From: an uncultured bacterium
Lineage (GTDB): Bacteria; Bacteroidota; Bacteroidia; Bacteroidales; Bacteroidaceae
NCBI GenBank assembly: GCA_905214795.1
Contig: CAJMNM010000011.1
Coordinates: 16,270 to 80,269 of the forward strand
Direction: 5' to 3'
Length of the DNA: 64,000 nt
This document shows positions 1 through 8,001 of the stretch, in pieces; positions within the stretch are counted from its first letter, which is position 1, and the number at the start of each line of letters is the position of its first letter. Position numbers and translations under genes: made by a program. The notes beneath the pieces are model-generated. The model did no database searches. It was not told the DNA's origin and saw nothing but the letters and a program-made list of their open reading frames with translations.

Positions 1-1
1 A

Positions 2-2164
2 GACCGGAGGTCTGCCGGAACGGGATGTGACACCCCGGTGTGGATTATCGCCCACCGCAGGGAACTGGTGGAACAGATTGAGGACACGGTGGCCAGATAT
101 GGCATCCCGGAAACGGACAGAAGACTGCAGGTGATGTCCATACAATGGCTGCAAAGACACTGGGAGGACATGACCACCACACCGGAACTGATTGTCATCG
201 ACGAGGCTCACCACGCACTGGCCGAGACTTACCAAGAATTGTGGAGGCGCTACCCCGAGACACGTAAACTGGGCATGACCGCTACCCCATGCCGCCTGAA
301 CCGGCGGGGATTTACGGATTTGTTTGACCGGCTGATTACGGCGGACAGCATAGCGGACTTCATACGGCAAGGATGGCTGGTGGCGTTTGATTATGTGTCC
401 ATCAGACCGGACAGCGAGGACCAGCGGCTTATCGGTTGTCTGAGCAAACGGGGAGCGGACGGTGATTATCAGGTGAAGGAGATGAACAGCGTGCTGAACA
501 AACGGCCGGCCATAGAACGGCTCTATGACAGCGTCAGACAGTATGCGGACGGAAAGAAAGGCATAACCTATGCCGTCAGTATCGCCCACGCAAGGCATAT
601 CGCTGCCTACTACAGCGCGCACGGCATAAACGCCGCGGCCATAGACAGCAAGACACCTGCCGGAGAACGGAAAAGACTGGTGGACGATTTCAAGGCGGGC
701 AACATACAGGTGTTGGTGAACGTGGATGTGTTCAGCGAGGGATTCGACTGTCCGGACGTGGAATTCATACAGATGGCACGGCCTACCCTCTCGCTGGCCA
801 AATATCTGCAACAGGTGGGACGCGGACTGCGGAAAAGCGACGGTAAGGACCGTTGCATGATGATTGACAACGTGGGACTTTACCGCATGTTCGGACTGCC
901 CGTGGCCGACCGTGACTGGCAGGCGATGTTCGAAGGCAGAATGGCCGGTAAAGGTGACGCCAACATGGCATGCACGACTTACAGCATCGCAGCGGGAAAC
1001 GGCGAACTGTTCGGCAGCACATCACAGGACAGCGGACTGGAGCTGGTCATGACGCACGACAGGCTGATGGCGTTTCTGAACAACGGCGGCAGACTGTATC
1101 CCGACACCGACTGCAAGGACTGTCTGAAGGGATTCAAGGACCGCACAAGCGGACTATTCGGACTGAAACGTGGGGAGAAAATAACCGCCATGCCGCAGTA
1201 CACCGAGATTATTGACACCAACCATGAACTGGCAGCGGTACGCTTTGCCGACAGAAGCGTGGGCATAGTGGACGAATGCGGACACATCAGCATCATGGCC
1301 GGAAAAGACAAGAAGGTCCGATTCCTGAAAGACCGGATTCTATCGGTGACGGACAGGCAGAACGTGACGTATTACGTGGACCTGTATAACGGAAAGCGTT
1401 ACGCGCAGAAACCCGTGGTGATGAACTTCGGGCAAGTGCAGCTGCTGGAAACCGGCGGCATGTATTACAGCAGGACGAAAATATTATATCAGAACAGATG
1501 GAACGCGGGCAACCAGAACATGTACCGTCACAGTTTTTATCTGCGCATACAGGATTTCTATTCAGAACCGGTGTGCCGGCAGATCAACAGCGGGGAGCCG
1601 GGCAACAGGCACGGAAGCGTCTGTCTGCTTGCAGGTGACCATGACACGTATTACCATTATTGCGGCACATTGCCTGACGGCAGCATTGTCGTTGCCGACA
1701 CCCACGGCAAATATTATCTGGCGGCAGAAGGACAGCCCAGGCAATATATCGCCTGCGAGCATCCGGAAACTGTGGATAAGGATTTCGATACGGTCGTTGC
1801 CCGACTGAAGGCGGAAGCCGAAAAGCGTGCCGCCTTACGGAAGACCGAGGAAAAGGCCTACGCAAGGCGACGGCGTGAAGAGCGACTGGCCGGCCTGCGT
1901 CAGGCCACTCCGTTCAAATCGGGACTGAAATGGGGACTGAAGACAGAAGACAGGGTGATTGTGCCACCCATCTACCGCAACATTCTTGCTCCGGTGGGCA
2001 ACTATTGTGCCTTTGAGGAGCATCCGCAACAATGGGGCGTACTGATGTTGGACGGAAAAATTGTGATTGAGGCGCGCTATGCCAAGGTTGAAATCGCAGA
2101 CAACGGTACGGCACAGCTGACCATTGTACCCGGAAAGGTGAAAACCGTAAAGCTGCAGAAATAA
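2..2164 (+). CDS. SF2 DEAD/DEAH-type helicase, WG-repeat C-terminus (5' partial)
   Basis: The frame is open to the left edge, so the N-terminus with motif I (Walker A) is missing; about 720 residues are visible. Motif Ia is IIAHRRELVEQI, motif II is VIDEAHHA, motif III is MTATP, and motifs V/VI are FSEGFDCPDV and QQVGRGLR, giving an ATP-dependent nucleic-acid helicase of the SSL2/YprA-like kind. After the core come about 350 residues of unassigned sequence, a lysine/arginine/glutamate-rich stretch near window position 1800-1890, then two WG-type repeats (KWGLKTEDRVIVPPIY and QQWGVLMLDGKIVIEARY). WG repeats are common accessory modules in Bacteroidota. No partner gene is visible downstream; a terminator hairpin follows. 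The helicase core is certain; the biological role is not. Confidence 0.85.
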   Translation, partial: DRRSAGTGCDTPVWIIAHRRELVEQIEDTVARYGIPETDRRLQVMSIQWLQRHWEDMTTTPELIVIDEAHHALAETYQELWRRYPETRKLGMTATPCRLNRRGFTDLFDRLITADSIADFIRQGWLVAFDYVSIRPDSEDQRLIGCLSKRGADGDYQVKEMNSVLNKRPAIERLYDSVRQYADGKKGITYAVSIAHARHIAAYYSAHGINAAAIDSKTPAGERKRLVDDFKAGNIQVLVNVDVFSEGFDCPDVEFIQMARPTLSLAKYLQQVGRGLRKSDGKDRCMMIDNVGLYRMFGLPVADRDWQAMFEGRMAGKGDANMACTTYSIAAGNGELFGSTSQDSGLELVMTHDRLMAFLNNGGRLYPDTDCKDCLKGFKDRTSGLFGLKRGEKITAMPQYTEIIDTNHELAAVRFADRSVGIVDECGHISIMAGKDKKVRFLKDRILSVTDRQNVTYYVDLYNGKRYAQKPVVMNFGQVQLLETGGMYYSRTKILYQNRWNAGNQNMYRHSFYLRIQDFYSEPVCRQINSGEPGNRHGSVCLLAGDHDTYYHYCGTLPDGSIVVADTHGKYYLAAEGQPRQYIACEHPETVDKDFDTVVARLKAEAEKRAALRKTEEKAYARRRREERLAGLRQATPFKSGLKWGLKTEDRVIVPPIYRNILAPVGNYCAFEEHPQQWGVLMLDGKIVIEARYAKVEIADNGTAQLTIVPGKVKTVKLQK

Positions 2165-2246
2165 GAAAACAGCCACTCTGTTTTGTGCAATCATTGCCAA
2201 CCAAAGCACACCTTTACACAGCATCTACAGACACATTATACATTAT

Positions 2247-2286
2247 GCGGGAGGAAAACCGACACCGGTTCTTCTCCCGCTTTTTT
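2247..2286 (+). terminator. Intrinsic terminator after the helicase gene
   Basis: GCGGGAG at 2247-2253 pairs with CTCCCGC at 2274-2280; an inner AACCG/CGGTT pairing extends the stem. Six T follow at 2281-2286. Confidence 0.8.
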
Positions 2287-2410
2287 ATGTGTCATTCACA
2301 GACACGTCTGTCGTGACATCTTGCATGTCACGCCTACCCGTCCGGCTCACCAAATCTTCTGACAGTCCACACCTATAAATCGCCATTTTCCACCTCTCTA
2401 TCCCCCTGAT

Positions 2411-3000
2411 TCTTATTTTCCCCAAAAAGTCCTTCACCCCTTCACATCACCCCATAACACACTATACAACTGAACGTTACGTGTGAAGGATTATCCTTCA
2501 CACCGACCTGTTATGATTCACAGCACACCGGCAATGCCATATTATGTTAAAAAATATCAAACGGCAAACCATTCTGCCGATCGGGCATTGAGAACAACAA
2601 TTTTCAGGCTTAAAAGGTGCGGAAAATATGAATTCTTTACAAGAAACAAAACGGACACGGTTACGGGAAAATCCGTAACCGTGCGGAAATTCCTGTCTGC
2701 ACGGTTACGAAGACATCCGCAACCGTACACGTGAAAGTCCGTAACAGTACGAAACGGAATTCGTAACCGTAGACAACAAAACCCGCAACCGTATGCGTTT
2801 TGGCCAACAAACCTTAAAAAATGTAAAAACACACCGTTTTGATGTGAAGCAGGCGTGAAGGAGATGTGAAACAAGTCCTTCACATTTAAACTCCTGAACT
2901 TCAGAATTTTGAATATGATTGTGAAGGGGTGAAGGCAAAAAATGAAAAAATACCCTTATAGGGAAAATGCATGGGCACGCGGGCCTGACGTTCTTTTTTA
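2411..3000 (+). repeat. Intergenic repeat element, copy E1 (TTCAC/CCGTAACCG family)
   Basis: A roughly 590-bp non-coding stretch sharing its architecture with 23557-24115 and 57341-57840, all on the same strand. In order: TATTTTCCCC followed by CCTTCACCCCTTCACA; a perfect 10-bp dyad GTGTGAAGGA/TCCTTCACAC with a 3-nt loop at 2481-2503; about seven direct or inverted copies of a CCGTAACCGTRCGGAAA-like unit between 2655 and 2800, ending in CCGTATGCGTTTT; GTGAAGGAGATGTGAA with a second dyad TGTGAA/TTCACA at 2865-2884; and an end block from GTGAAGGGGTGAAGG (2931) through CCCTTATAGGGAAAATGC to a GC-rich GGGCACGCGGG tail. Reading frames inside it are not shared between copies. Function unknown. Confidence 0.8.
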
Positions 3001-3122
3001 CGAAATGGGGTTGTTATGCCGCAAAGCAGACAAACGTCACTGAAAGCTGCAAAATATGACTTAATACGTCCGGAAACGACCGAATGTGACCAAAGGTTAC
3101 CATGCCTGTTATCCACCCTTTG

Positions 3123-3130
3123 TATATTTG
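3123..3130 (+). promoter_or_regulatory. Possible -7 promoter box (TATATTTG) downstream of E1
   Basis: TATATTTG matches the Bacteroidota TAnnTTTG box, and an ATG lies 21 nt downstream at 3151. The frame from 3151 runs antisense into xpt, so whether it drives a real gene is unclear. The flank 3001-3461 otherwise holds only the xpt terminator. Confidence 0.35.
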
Positions 3131-3332
3131 CCTGCAAAAACAGACTGACCATGGAAAAATTACATTTACTGATACACAGAGCCGTAAAACGCTGGGCAGA
3201 CAAGCATAAGACCGGACAAGCGACCGACACACATACTGAAGCAGCAAAGGGGAAACACGAAGAAAAGCAGCCGGAACCTAAAGCAGCAGGTCATGAAACC
3301 ATAATCGCCCGGGCTCATGACGGACAGAACAT

Positions 3333-3363
3333 AAAAAAAGCGTGCCGGCAAAAACCGGCACGC
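3333..3363 (-). terminator. Intrinsic terminator of xpt
   Basis: GCGTGCCGG (3340-3348) pairs with CCGGCACGC (3355-3363). On the minus strand it is followed by a run of seven T (3339-3333), about 100 nt after the xpt stop. Confidence 0.85.
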
Positions 3364-3461
3364 CATATATCTTTACGTGATAACCTACTGACGGCACACA
3401 AACACCGTACTACGGGCCTCATCACCGAAAACCCGGACAAGCATCACCCTGATGAAACGTA

Positions 3462-4031
3462 TTATTCCTTGAACTTAATCCGGCAATCGTCCAGACTGTC
3501 GATAATGGCCAGTGACTCTACGTGTATACCCTTATTCCGCAGTGAATCACCACCATGCTGGAACGCCTTTTCAATAAGGAATCCCATACCGGTCAGCTCG
3601 GCACCCGACTGCTCGACCAGGTCGATAATGGCATTGGCCGCATTACCGTTGGCCAGGAAGTCGTCGATGAAAAGCACCTTGTCGCCCTTGTGCAGATAAT
3701 CCTGGCACACGCAGACATCATAAGTGATGTTCTTGGTAAACGAAAAGACCTGAGCAGTAAGCATGTGCTCCATGGTACTGGGTTTTTTCTTCTTGACAAA
3801 CACCACCGGCAATTCGAGCAGATAACCCACCATAATGGCCGGAGCAATACCACTGGCCTCTATGGTCAGTACTTTATTGATATCTGTTCCGGCAAACCGT
3901 CTGACAAGCTCTACCGCCATAGACTTCATCAAAATAGGGTCCATCTGATGATTGATAAAATTATCCACTTTGAGGATGCCGCCTTCCAAGCATCTTCCGT
4001 CACGCAATATTCTCTCTTTCAGCGCCTTCAT
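3462..4031 (-). CDS. xpt: Xanthine phosphoribosyltransferase
   Basis: A 189-residue cytosolic purine-salvage enzyme that transfers phosphoribose from PRPP to xanthine to give XMP. The PRPP-binding loop is VLFIDDFLANGNAA around residues 122-135, the type I phosphoribosyltransferase signature. The start MKALKERIL and the segment DNFINHQMDP agree with family members, and length is typical (about 190). It lies about 140 bp downstream of hydF on the same strand; a TAACTTTA near-match to the -7 box at 4077-4084 suggests its own promoter. A strong terminator follows. Confidence 0.93.
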   Translation of the reverse strand: MKALKERILRDGRCLEGGILKVDNFINHQMDPILMKSMAVELVRRFAGTDINKVLTIEASGIAPAIMVGYLLELPVVFVKKKKPSTMEHMLTAQVFSFTKNITYDVCVCQDYLHKGDKVLFIDDFLANGNAANAIIDLVEQSGAELTGMGFLIEKAFQHGGDSLRNKGIHVESLAIIDSLDDCRIKFKE

Positions 4032-4173
4032 GTTACCTGTAATAAAAAAAGGTTCTTTTATTTGTTGTTGAAACCGTAAAGTTACAAAATTTTAATGGAA
4101 TCTTAAAACAATCGGCTTGTGAAATCGACATGATGATATTATTTCGGCTCAGCCCCTTCAACAGGCTGACGGA

Positions 4174-5367
4174 TTAATCGGGATAAACCACTTTATCGAG
4201 AATACCCGTCAGACAGGCAATGGCCACACCGTAATTTGTCATGGGAACATGCTGTACTCGTGCCTGACGCAAACGTGACATCACATGGCGGCGGGTAAAC
4301 ATACAGGCTCCGCAATGAATCACCAAATCGTATCCGGAAAGATCCTCCGGAAAGTCGTTTCCCGACACGATGTCGATTGACAACCGGTCGCCGAACCGTT
4401 TGCGGAGAAGGCGGGGAAGCTTTACGCGTCCGATATCCTCGTGCAGAGGCACATGGGTACAGGCCTCTGCTATCAGCACACGGGCATCGGGCCGCAACCG
4501 GCGCAGCGCGTCTGCACCGTCCACGAAACTGCGGATATCGCCTTTCTGGCGTGCGAAAAGTACGGAAAAAGAGGTCAGACGAGTGGCCGGAGGACATTGT
4601 GCCTCTACTGCGGGAAAGACCTGTGAGTCGGTAATAATCAATGTGGGCGGCGACTGGAGCGCGGCCAGCATGGCCGGCAAGGATTCGGCCGTACAGCAAT
4701 GCACAAGACAATGTTTGTCCAACAGATTGCGCAACGTCTGTACCTGAGGCAGAATCAGTCTGCCTTTTGGGGCCTGCAAATCCTGCGGCATGACCAGCAA
4801 CACGGTATCTCCTTCGCCGACCAGTGTACCGGTCAGGTCGTCAAGGTCGTCATAACGTTTATAGACAGCGGCCATGGCATCACGGAGAACATCGAGTCCG
4901 CGGCCGTCCATGGCCGATACGGCACATAAAGTACGGCCCAGCTTACGCTCCCAGGCCTGAAGCTCACCGTCCGGAGCGGTATCCATTTTATTGCAGACTG
5001 CTATAACCGGTATCTCTTCCGACTCAAAACAGGCCAGCCAGCGGCGTTCGCTTTCGGCCTCATCGGGCATGCCCGATACGACAAGCAAAGCAAGGTCCAT
5101 CTTACGGGCCATCTTGCGGGTACGTTCTACACGCAACGTTCCCAAACCGCCTTCGTCATCATAGCCGGCCGTATCCACGATAACAGCTGCGCCGATGCCG
5201 GGCAGTTCCATGTTTTTCTGTACGGCATCGGTGGTGGTTCCGGGCACATCCGATACGATGGCCGTATCCTGACCGGTCAGGGCATTGACCAACGATGACT
5301 TGCCACTGTTGCGGCGACCGAACAGGCCGATATAAAACCGGTTGGCACGTGGTGTTTCTTCTTTCAT
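4174..5367 (-). CDS. hydF: [FeFe]-hydrogenase maturation GTPase HydF
   Basis: A 397-residue GTPase scaffold on which the diiron subcluster of the H-cluster is assembled before transfer to HydA. The N-terminal Era-like G domain shows GRRNSGKSSLVNAL (G1), DTAGYDDEG (G3) and NKMD (G4). The C-terminal cluster-binding domain has the expected ligands: a CTH motif followed about 50 residues later by HCGAC. Length matches the family (about 400). It is the third gene of hydE-hydG-hydF, 40 bp after hydG. A weak TCAGCC/GGCTGA hairpin (4149-4169) lies just after the stop. Confidence 0.96.
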   Translation of the reverse strand: MKEETPRANRFYIGLFGRRNSGKSSLVNALTGQDTAIVSDVPGTTTDAVQKNMELPGIGAAVIVDTAGYDDEGGLGTLRVERTRKMARKMDLALLVVSGMPDEAESERRWLACFESEEIPVIAVCNKMDTAPDGELQAWERKLGRTLCAVSAMDGRGLDVLRDAMAAVYKRYDDLDDLTGTLVGEGDTVLLVMPQDLQAPKGRLILPQVQTLRNLLDKHCLVHCCTAESLPAMLAALQSPPTLIITDSQVFPAVEAQCPPATRLTSFSVLFARQKGDIRSFVDGADALRRLRPDARVLIAEACTHVPLHEDIGRVKLPRLLRKRFGDRLSIDIVSGNDFPEDLSGYDLVIHCGACMFTRRHVMSRLRQARVQHVPMTNYGVAIACLTGILDKVVYPD

Positions 5368-5407
5368 TCCGATAGTTTTTTAATTGAGAGGGCTATACAG
5401 ACGTTTC

Positions 5408-6829
5408 TTAAAAACGGAAATCGCGTGCCCCGTGCGCAATCTCATCAATATATTTCCGGGCATTCTCGCGTACCTTGTCACCGGGTATATCCTCCAGCAT
5501 ACGGGCTATCATGGCCTCTCCCTTACGACGGGTATCGGGCGAAGCGTAATCCTGCAGATATTCCTTCAGTGTCAGTAAGGCGTTGGGCAGACAGCAATTG
5601 GCAATCTGTCCTTTCTTGACCAGACTCATGAAGCGGTCACCCGTACGTCCTTCACGGTAGCAGGCCGTACAGAAGCTCGGAATATAACCCAAGTCGAGCA
5701 GCCAGCCCACCACCTCGTCGAGCGTACGGCGGTCGGTCACGTCGAACTGGGATGAATTCTCGTCCTCTGCCTCCTCGTGCACATAACCGCCCACACTGGT
5801 GCGTGACCCGCCGCTCAGTTGTGAGACACCCAGCTCGAGCACACGCTCACGACTGCGCTTGCTCTCACGCGTAGACACTATCATGCCGGTATAGGGTACG
5901 GCAATACGGATGACGGCCACAATTTTGTGGAACACCTCGTCGGGCACACAGTTCTTGAAATCAGCGGTATCGATATCATCGGCCATGCACAGGCGCGGTA
6001 CGCTGATGGTATGCGGACCCACGCCGAAAGTAGCCTCAAGATGCTCGGCATGCATCAGCAAACCGATAAAATCGTAACGGTAAGTTTCCAGACCGAACAG
6101 TACGCCGATACCGACATCGTCTATCCCACCCTGCATGGCGCGGTCCATGGCCTCGGTATGATAGGCATAGTCGCTCTTTGGTCCCGTGGGATGCAAGGCC
6201 TCATAATTGGCCTTGTTATAGGTTTCCTGAAACAGGATGTAAGTACCGATGCCGGCTTCCTTGAGCTTGCGGTAGTTCTCCACCGTAGTGGCGGCGATAT
6301 TGACATTCACCCGCCGGATGGCACCGTTTCTGTGCTTGATGCTGTAAATGGTCTTAATACTCTCGAGCACATATTCTATGGGATTGTTCTTGGGGTCTTC
6401 GCCGGTTTCGAGCGCCAGACGCTTATGCCCCATATCCTGAAGGGCTATGACTTCCTGACGGATTTCATCCTGCGTCAGTTTTTTACGACGTATGGTTTTG
6501 TTGCGTGCATGATAAGGACAATACACGCAACCGTTGACACAATAGTTGGACAGATAAAGCGGGGCAAACATCACGATGCGGTTGCCGTAGAATTTCTGTT
6601 TGATTTCACGGGCCAGCGCAAACATGTCTTCAATCAGGTCCGGTTGGTCGCACTCGAGCAGCACAGCCGCCTCGCGGTGGGACAGGCCCTTGCACTGACG
6701 GGCTTTATCGAGAATGGACTTAATCAGTTCGCGGTTGCTTTTATGCTCCGCCGCATAAGCAATGGTTTCGCGTATCTCGCTGTCTGAAATAAACTCTTCA
6801 GCTTTAGCTGATGTAACTTGGTAACTCAT
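5408..6829 (-). CDS. hydG: [FeFe]-hydrogenase maturase HydG (radical SAM tyrosine lyase)
   Basis: A 473-residue radical-SAM enzyme that cleaves tyrosine to provide the CO and CN ligands of the H-cluster iron. The radical-SAM cluster motif is CVNGCVYC near residue 100. The C-terminal auxiliary cluster motif is CTAC followed by the cysteine pair in QIANCC, giving the CX2CX22C spacing known for HydG. Length is typical. It overlaps the upstream hydE by 4 bp, so the two are translationally coupled. A 286-codon antisense frame inside it (5927-6787) is a shadow. Confidence 0.97.
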   Translation of the reverse strand: MSYQVTSAKAEEFISDSEIRETIAYAAEHKSNRELIKSILDKARQCKGLSHREAAVLLECDQPDLIEDMFALAREIKQKFYGNRIVMFAPLYLSNYCVNGCVYCPYHARNKTIRRKKLTQDEIRQEVIALQDMGHKRLALETGEDPKNNPIEYVLESIKTIYSIKHRNGAIRRVNVNIAATTVENYRKLKEAGIGTYILFQETYNKANYEALHPTGPKSDYAYHTEAMDRAMQGGIDDVGIGVLFGLETYRYDFIGLLMHAEHLEATFGVGPHTISVPRLCMADDIDTADFKNCVPDEVFHKIVAVIRIAVPYTGMIVSTRESKRSRERVLELGVSQLSGGSRTSVGGYVHEEAEDENSSQFDVTDRRTLDEVVGWLLDLGYIPSFCTACYREGRTGDRFMSLVKKGQIANCCLPNALLTLKEYLQDYASPDTRRKGEAMIARMLEDIPGDKVRENARKYIDEIAHGARDFRF

Positions 6830-7920
6830 TTTTTATGTTTCTGTAAATCTGGTTCGTAATCTCCACGCCCGTAGGCTACATGGTAACCTATGCGGGCGAG
6901 CTGTTGTTCGGTCAGCCGCAAGGCCTCGGCCGACTCGCTGCCGCTGAATGCCTTATGGTCGTAAATGCTGTATTTGCCGCGCACCGACGAGGGGGACAGA
7001 TTGGGCATCACGACATTGGCACCGGACAGGATAGCGTCTTCGCGGCCTGTCGGGCTGAGTGTGGCCAAAGCGGTTGTAGCCGGAATCAGCGCGTCGGGGA
7101 ACCGGAGGCGCAGCAAGGCCACCAGCCGCAACGTCAGTGCCACCGATCCGGCACACTCGCGGGCGAACGGTGTATGTTCCGCCGGTATAAAAGGTCCTAT
7201 ACCTATCATCTCGGGGCGCAGGCGTTCCAGAAACTCCAAATCGTCGATGAGACAATCTGTGGTCTGTCCCGGCGAACCGACCATCATGCCGGCTCCGGTC
7301 TGGAAGCCCAGACGCTTCAGGGTTTCAAGACAGTCCAAACGGTGTGACAGACTCATCTCTACCGGATGAAGACGGGCATAATGCAAAGCGTTGCGTGTTT
7401 CATGACGGAGCAGATAACGGTCTGCCCCGGCCTCACGGAACATCCTGTAAGCAGCCTCTGAACGTTCGCCCACCGAAAGGGTTACAGCGCATGACGGAAA
7501 CGCATTCTTTATGTCGCGCACCACACCGGCAATCCACTCATCGTCCTGGCCGTCGTCCTCGCCTCCCTGCAATACAAAAGTTGAGAAACCCAGGGCCGCA
7601 CCCTCCCGGCAACAGTCCAGAATCTGGTCACGGGTGAGACGGTAGCGCGACGCAAAGCGGTTGGAACGCCGCAGGCCGCAATAATAGCAATCGTTATGGC
7701 AGAATGATGAGATCTCTATCAGTCCGCGTATATATATACCTTTATTGAAACGGGCAGCAGCCTGCCTGCCTGCCGTCTGTCTAAGGCATAAATCCTGCTC
7801 CCCGTCCGGCCCTTCTATCAACCGGCGCCACTCTTCACGTGAAAGCGACCGGCCCTGACGCAGCCTGTCCAAAAGGAACAGAAAATCGTGATTTGAAAGA
7901 TTATTCTGCTTTTCCATCAT
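6826..7920 (-). CDS. hydE: [FeFe]-hydrogenase maturase HydE (radical SAM)
   Basis: A 364-residue radical-SAM protein of the BioB/PylB-like superfamily, needed for the bridging part of the diiron subcluster. The cluster-binding motif CHNDCYYC is at about residues 74-81, followed by the barrel with QGGEDDG. It is the first gene of the maturation operon, divergent from hydA. Two adjacent ATG codons open the frame; a TATCTTTG box at 7931-7938 would leave only a very short leader. Confidence 0.95.
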   Translation of the reverse strand: MMEKQNNLSNHDFLFLLDRLRQGRSLSREEWRRLIEGPDGEQDLCLRQTAGRQAAARFNKGIYIRGLIEISSFCHNDCYYCGLRRSNRFASRYRLTRDQILDCCREGAALGFSTFVLQGGEDDGQDDEWIAGVVRDIKNAFPSCAVTLSVGERSEAAYRMFREAGADRYLLRHETRNALHYARLHPVEMSLSHRLDCLETLKRLGFQTGAGMMVGSPGQTTDCLIDDLEFLERLRPEMIGIGPFIPAEHTPFARECAGSVALTLRLVALLRLRFPDALIPATTALATLSPTGREDAILSGANVVMPNLSPSSVRGKYSIYDHKAFSGSESAEALRLTEQQLARIGYHVAYGRGDYEPDLQKHKK

Positions 7921-7930
7921 AATTTTAACA

Positions 7931-7938
7931 CAAAGATA
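7931..7938 (-). promoter_or_regulatory. Possible hydE operon promoter box (TATCTTTG)
   Basis: Read on the minus strand this is a perfect TAnnTTTG box. It is only 10 nt upstream of the hydE ATG, so the transcript would be nearly leaderless or start translation slightly downstream. Confidence 0.4.
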
Positions 7939-7959
7939 GTGAAAGTTATCTTTTTTTTG

Positions 7960-7967
7960 TAGTTTTG
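7960..7967 (+). promoter_or_regulatory. hydA promoter -7 box (TAGTTTTG)
   Basis: TAGTTTTG fits TAnnTTTG and leaves a leader of about 30 nt before the hydA ATG. No clear -33 TTTG at the usual distance. With the box at 7931-7938 it would make a back-to-back promoter pair in the 81-bp hydE-hydA gap. Confidence 0.55.
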
Positions 7968-8001
7968 TCTCATCGAATTATAATAATAACCAACTAAGCA
8001 A

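Noticed and set aside
2481..2503. GTGTGAAGGA dyad read as a CRISPR repeat or simple terminator
   Set aside because: No regularly spaced repeat-spacer series, no cas genes, and no T-run; it recurs as part of the larger E-type element.
2483..2938. Short frames of 77-109 codons in both strands inside E1
   Set aside because: They are built from the TTCAC and CCGTAACCG repeats, are not conserved in phase in E2 or E3, and lack start signals. The same holds for frames at 57452-57995 and 23648-24016.
5927..6787. 286-codon frame antisense to hydG
   Set aside because: hydG is certain on the minus strand with all catalytic motifs; the antisense product has no recognisable domain.
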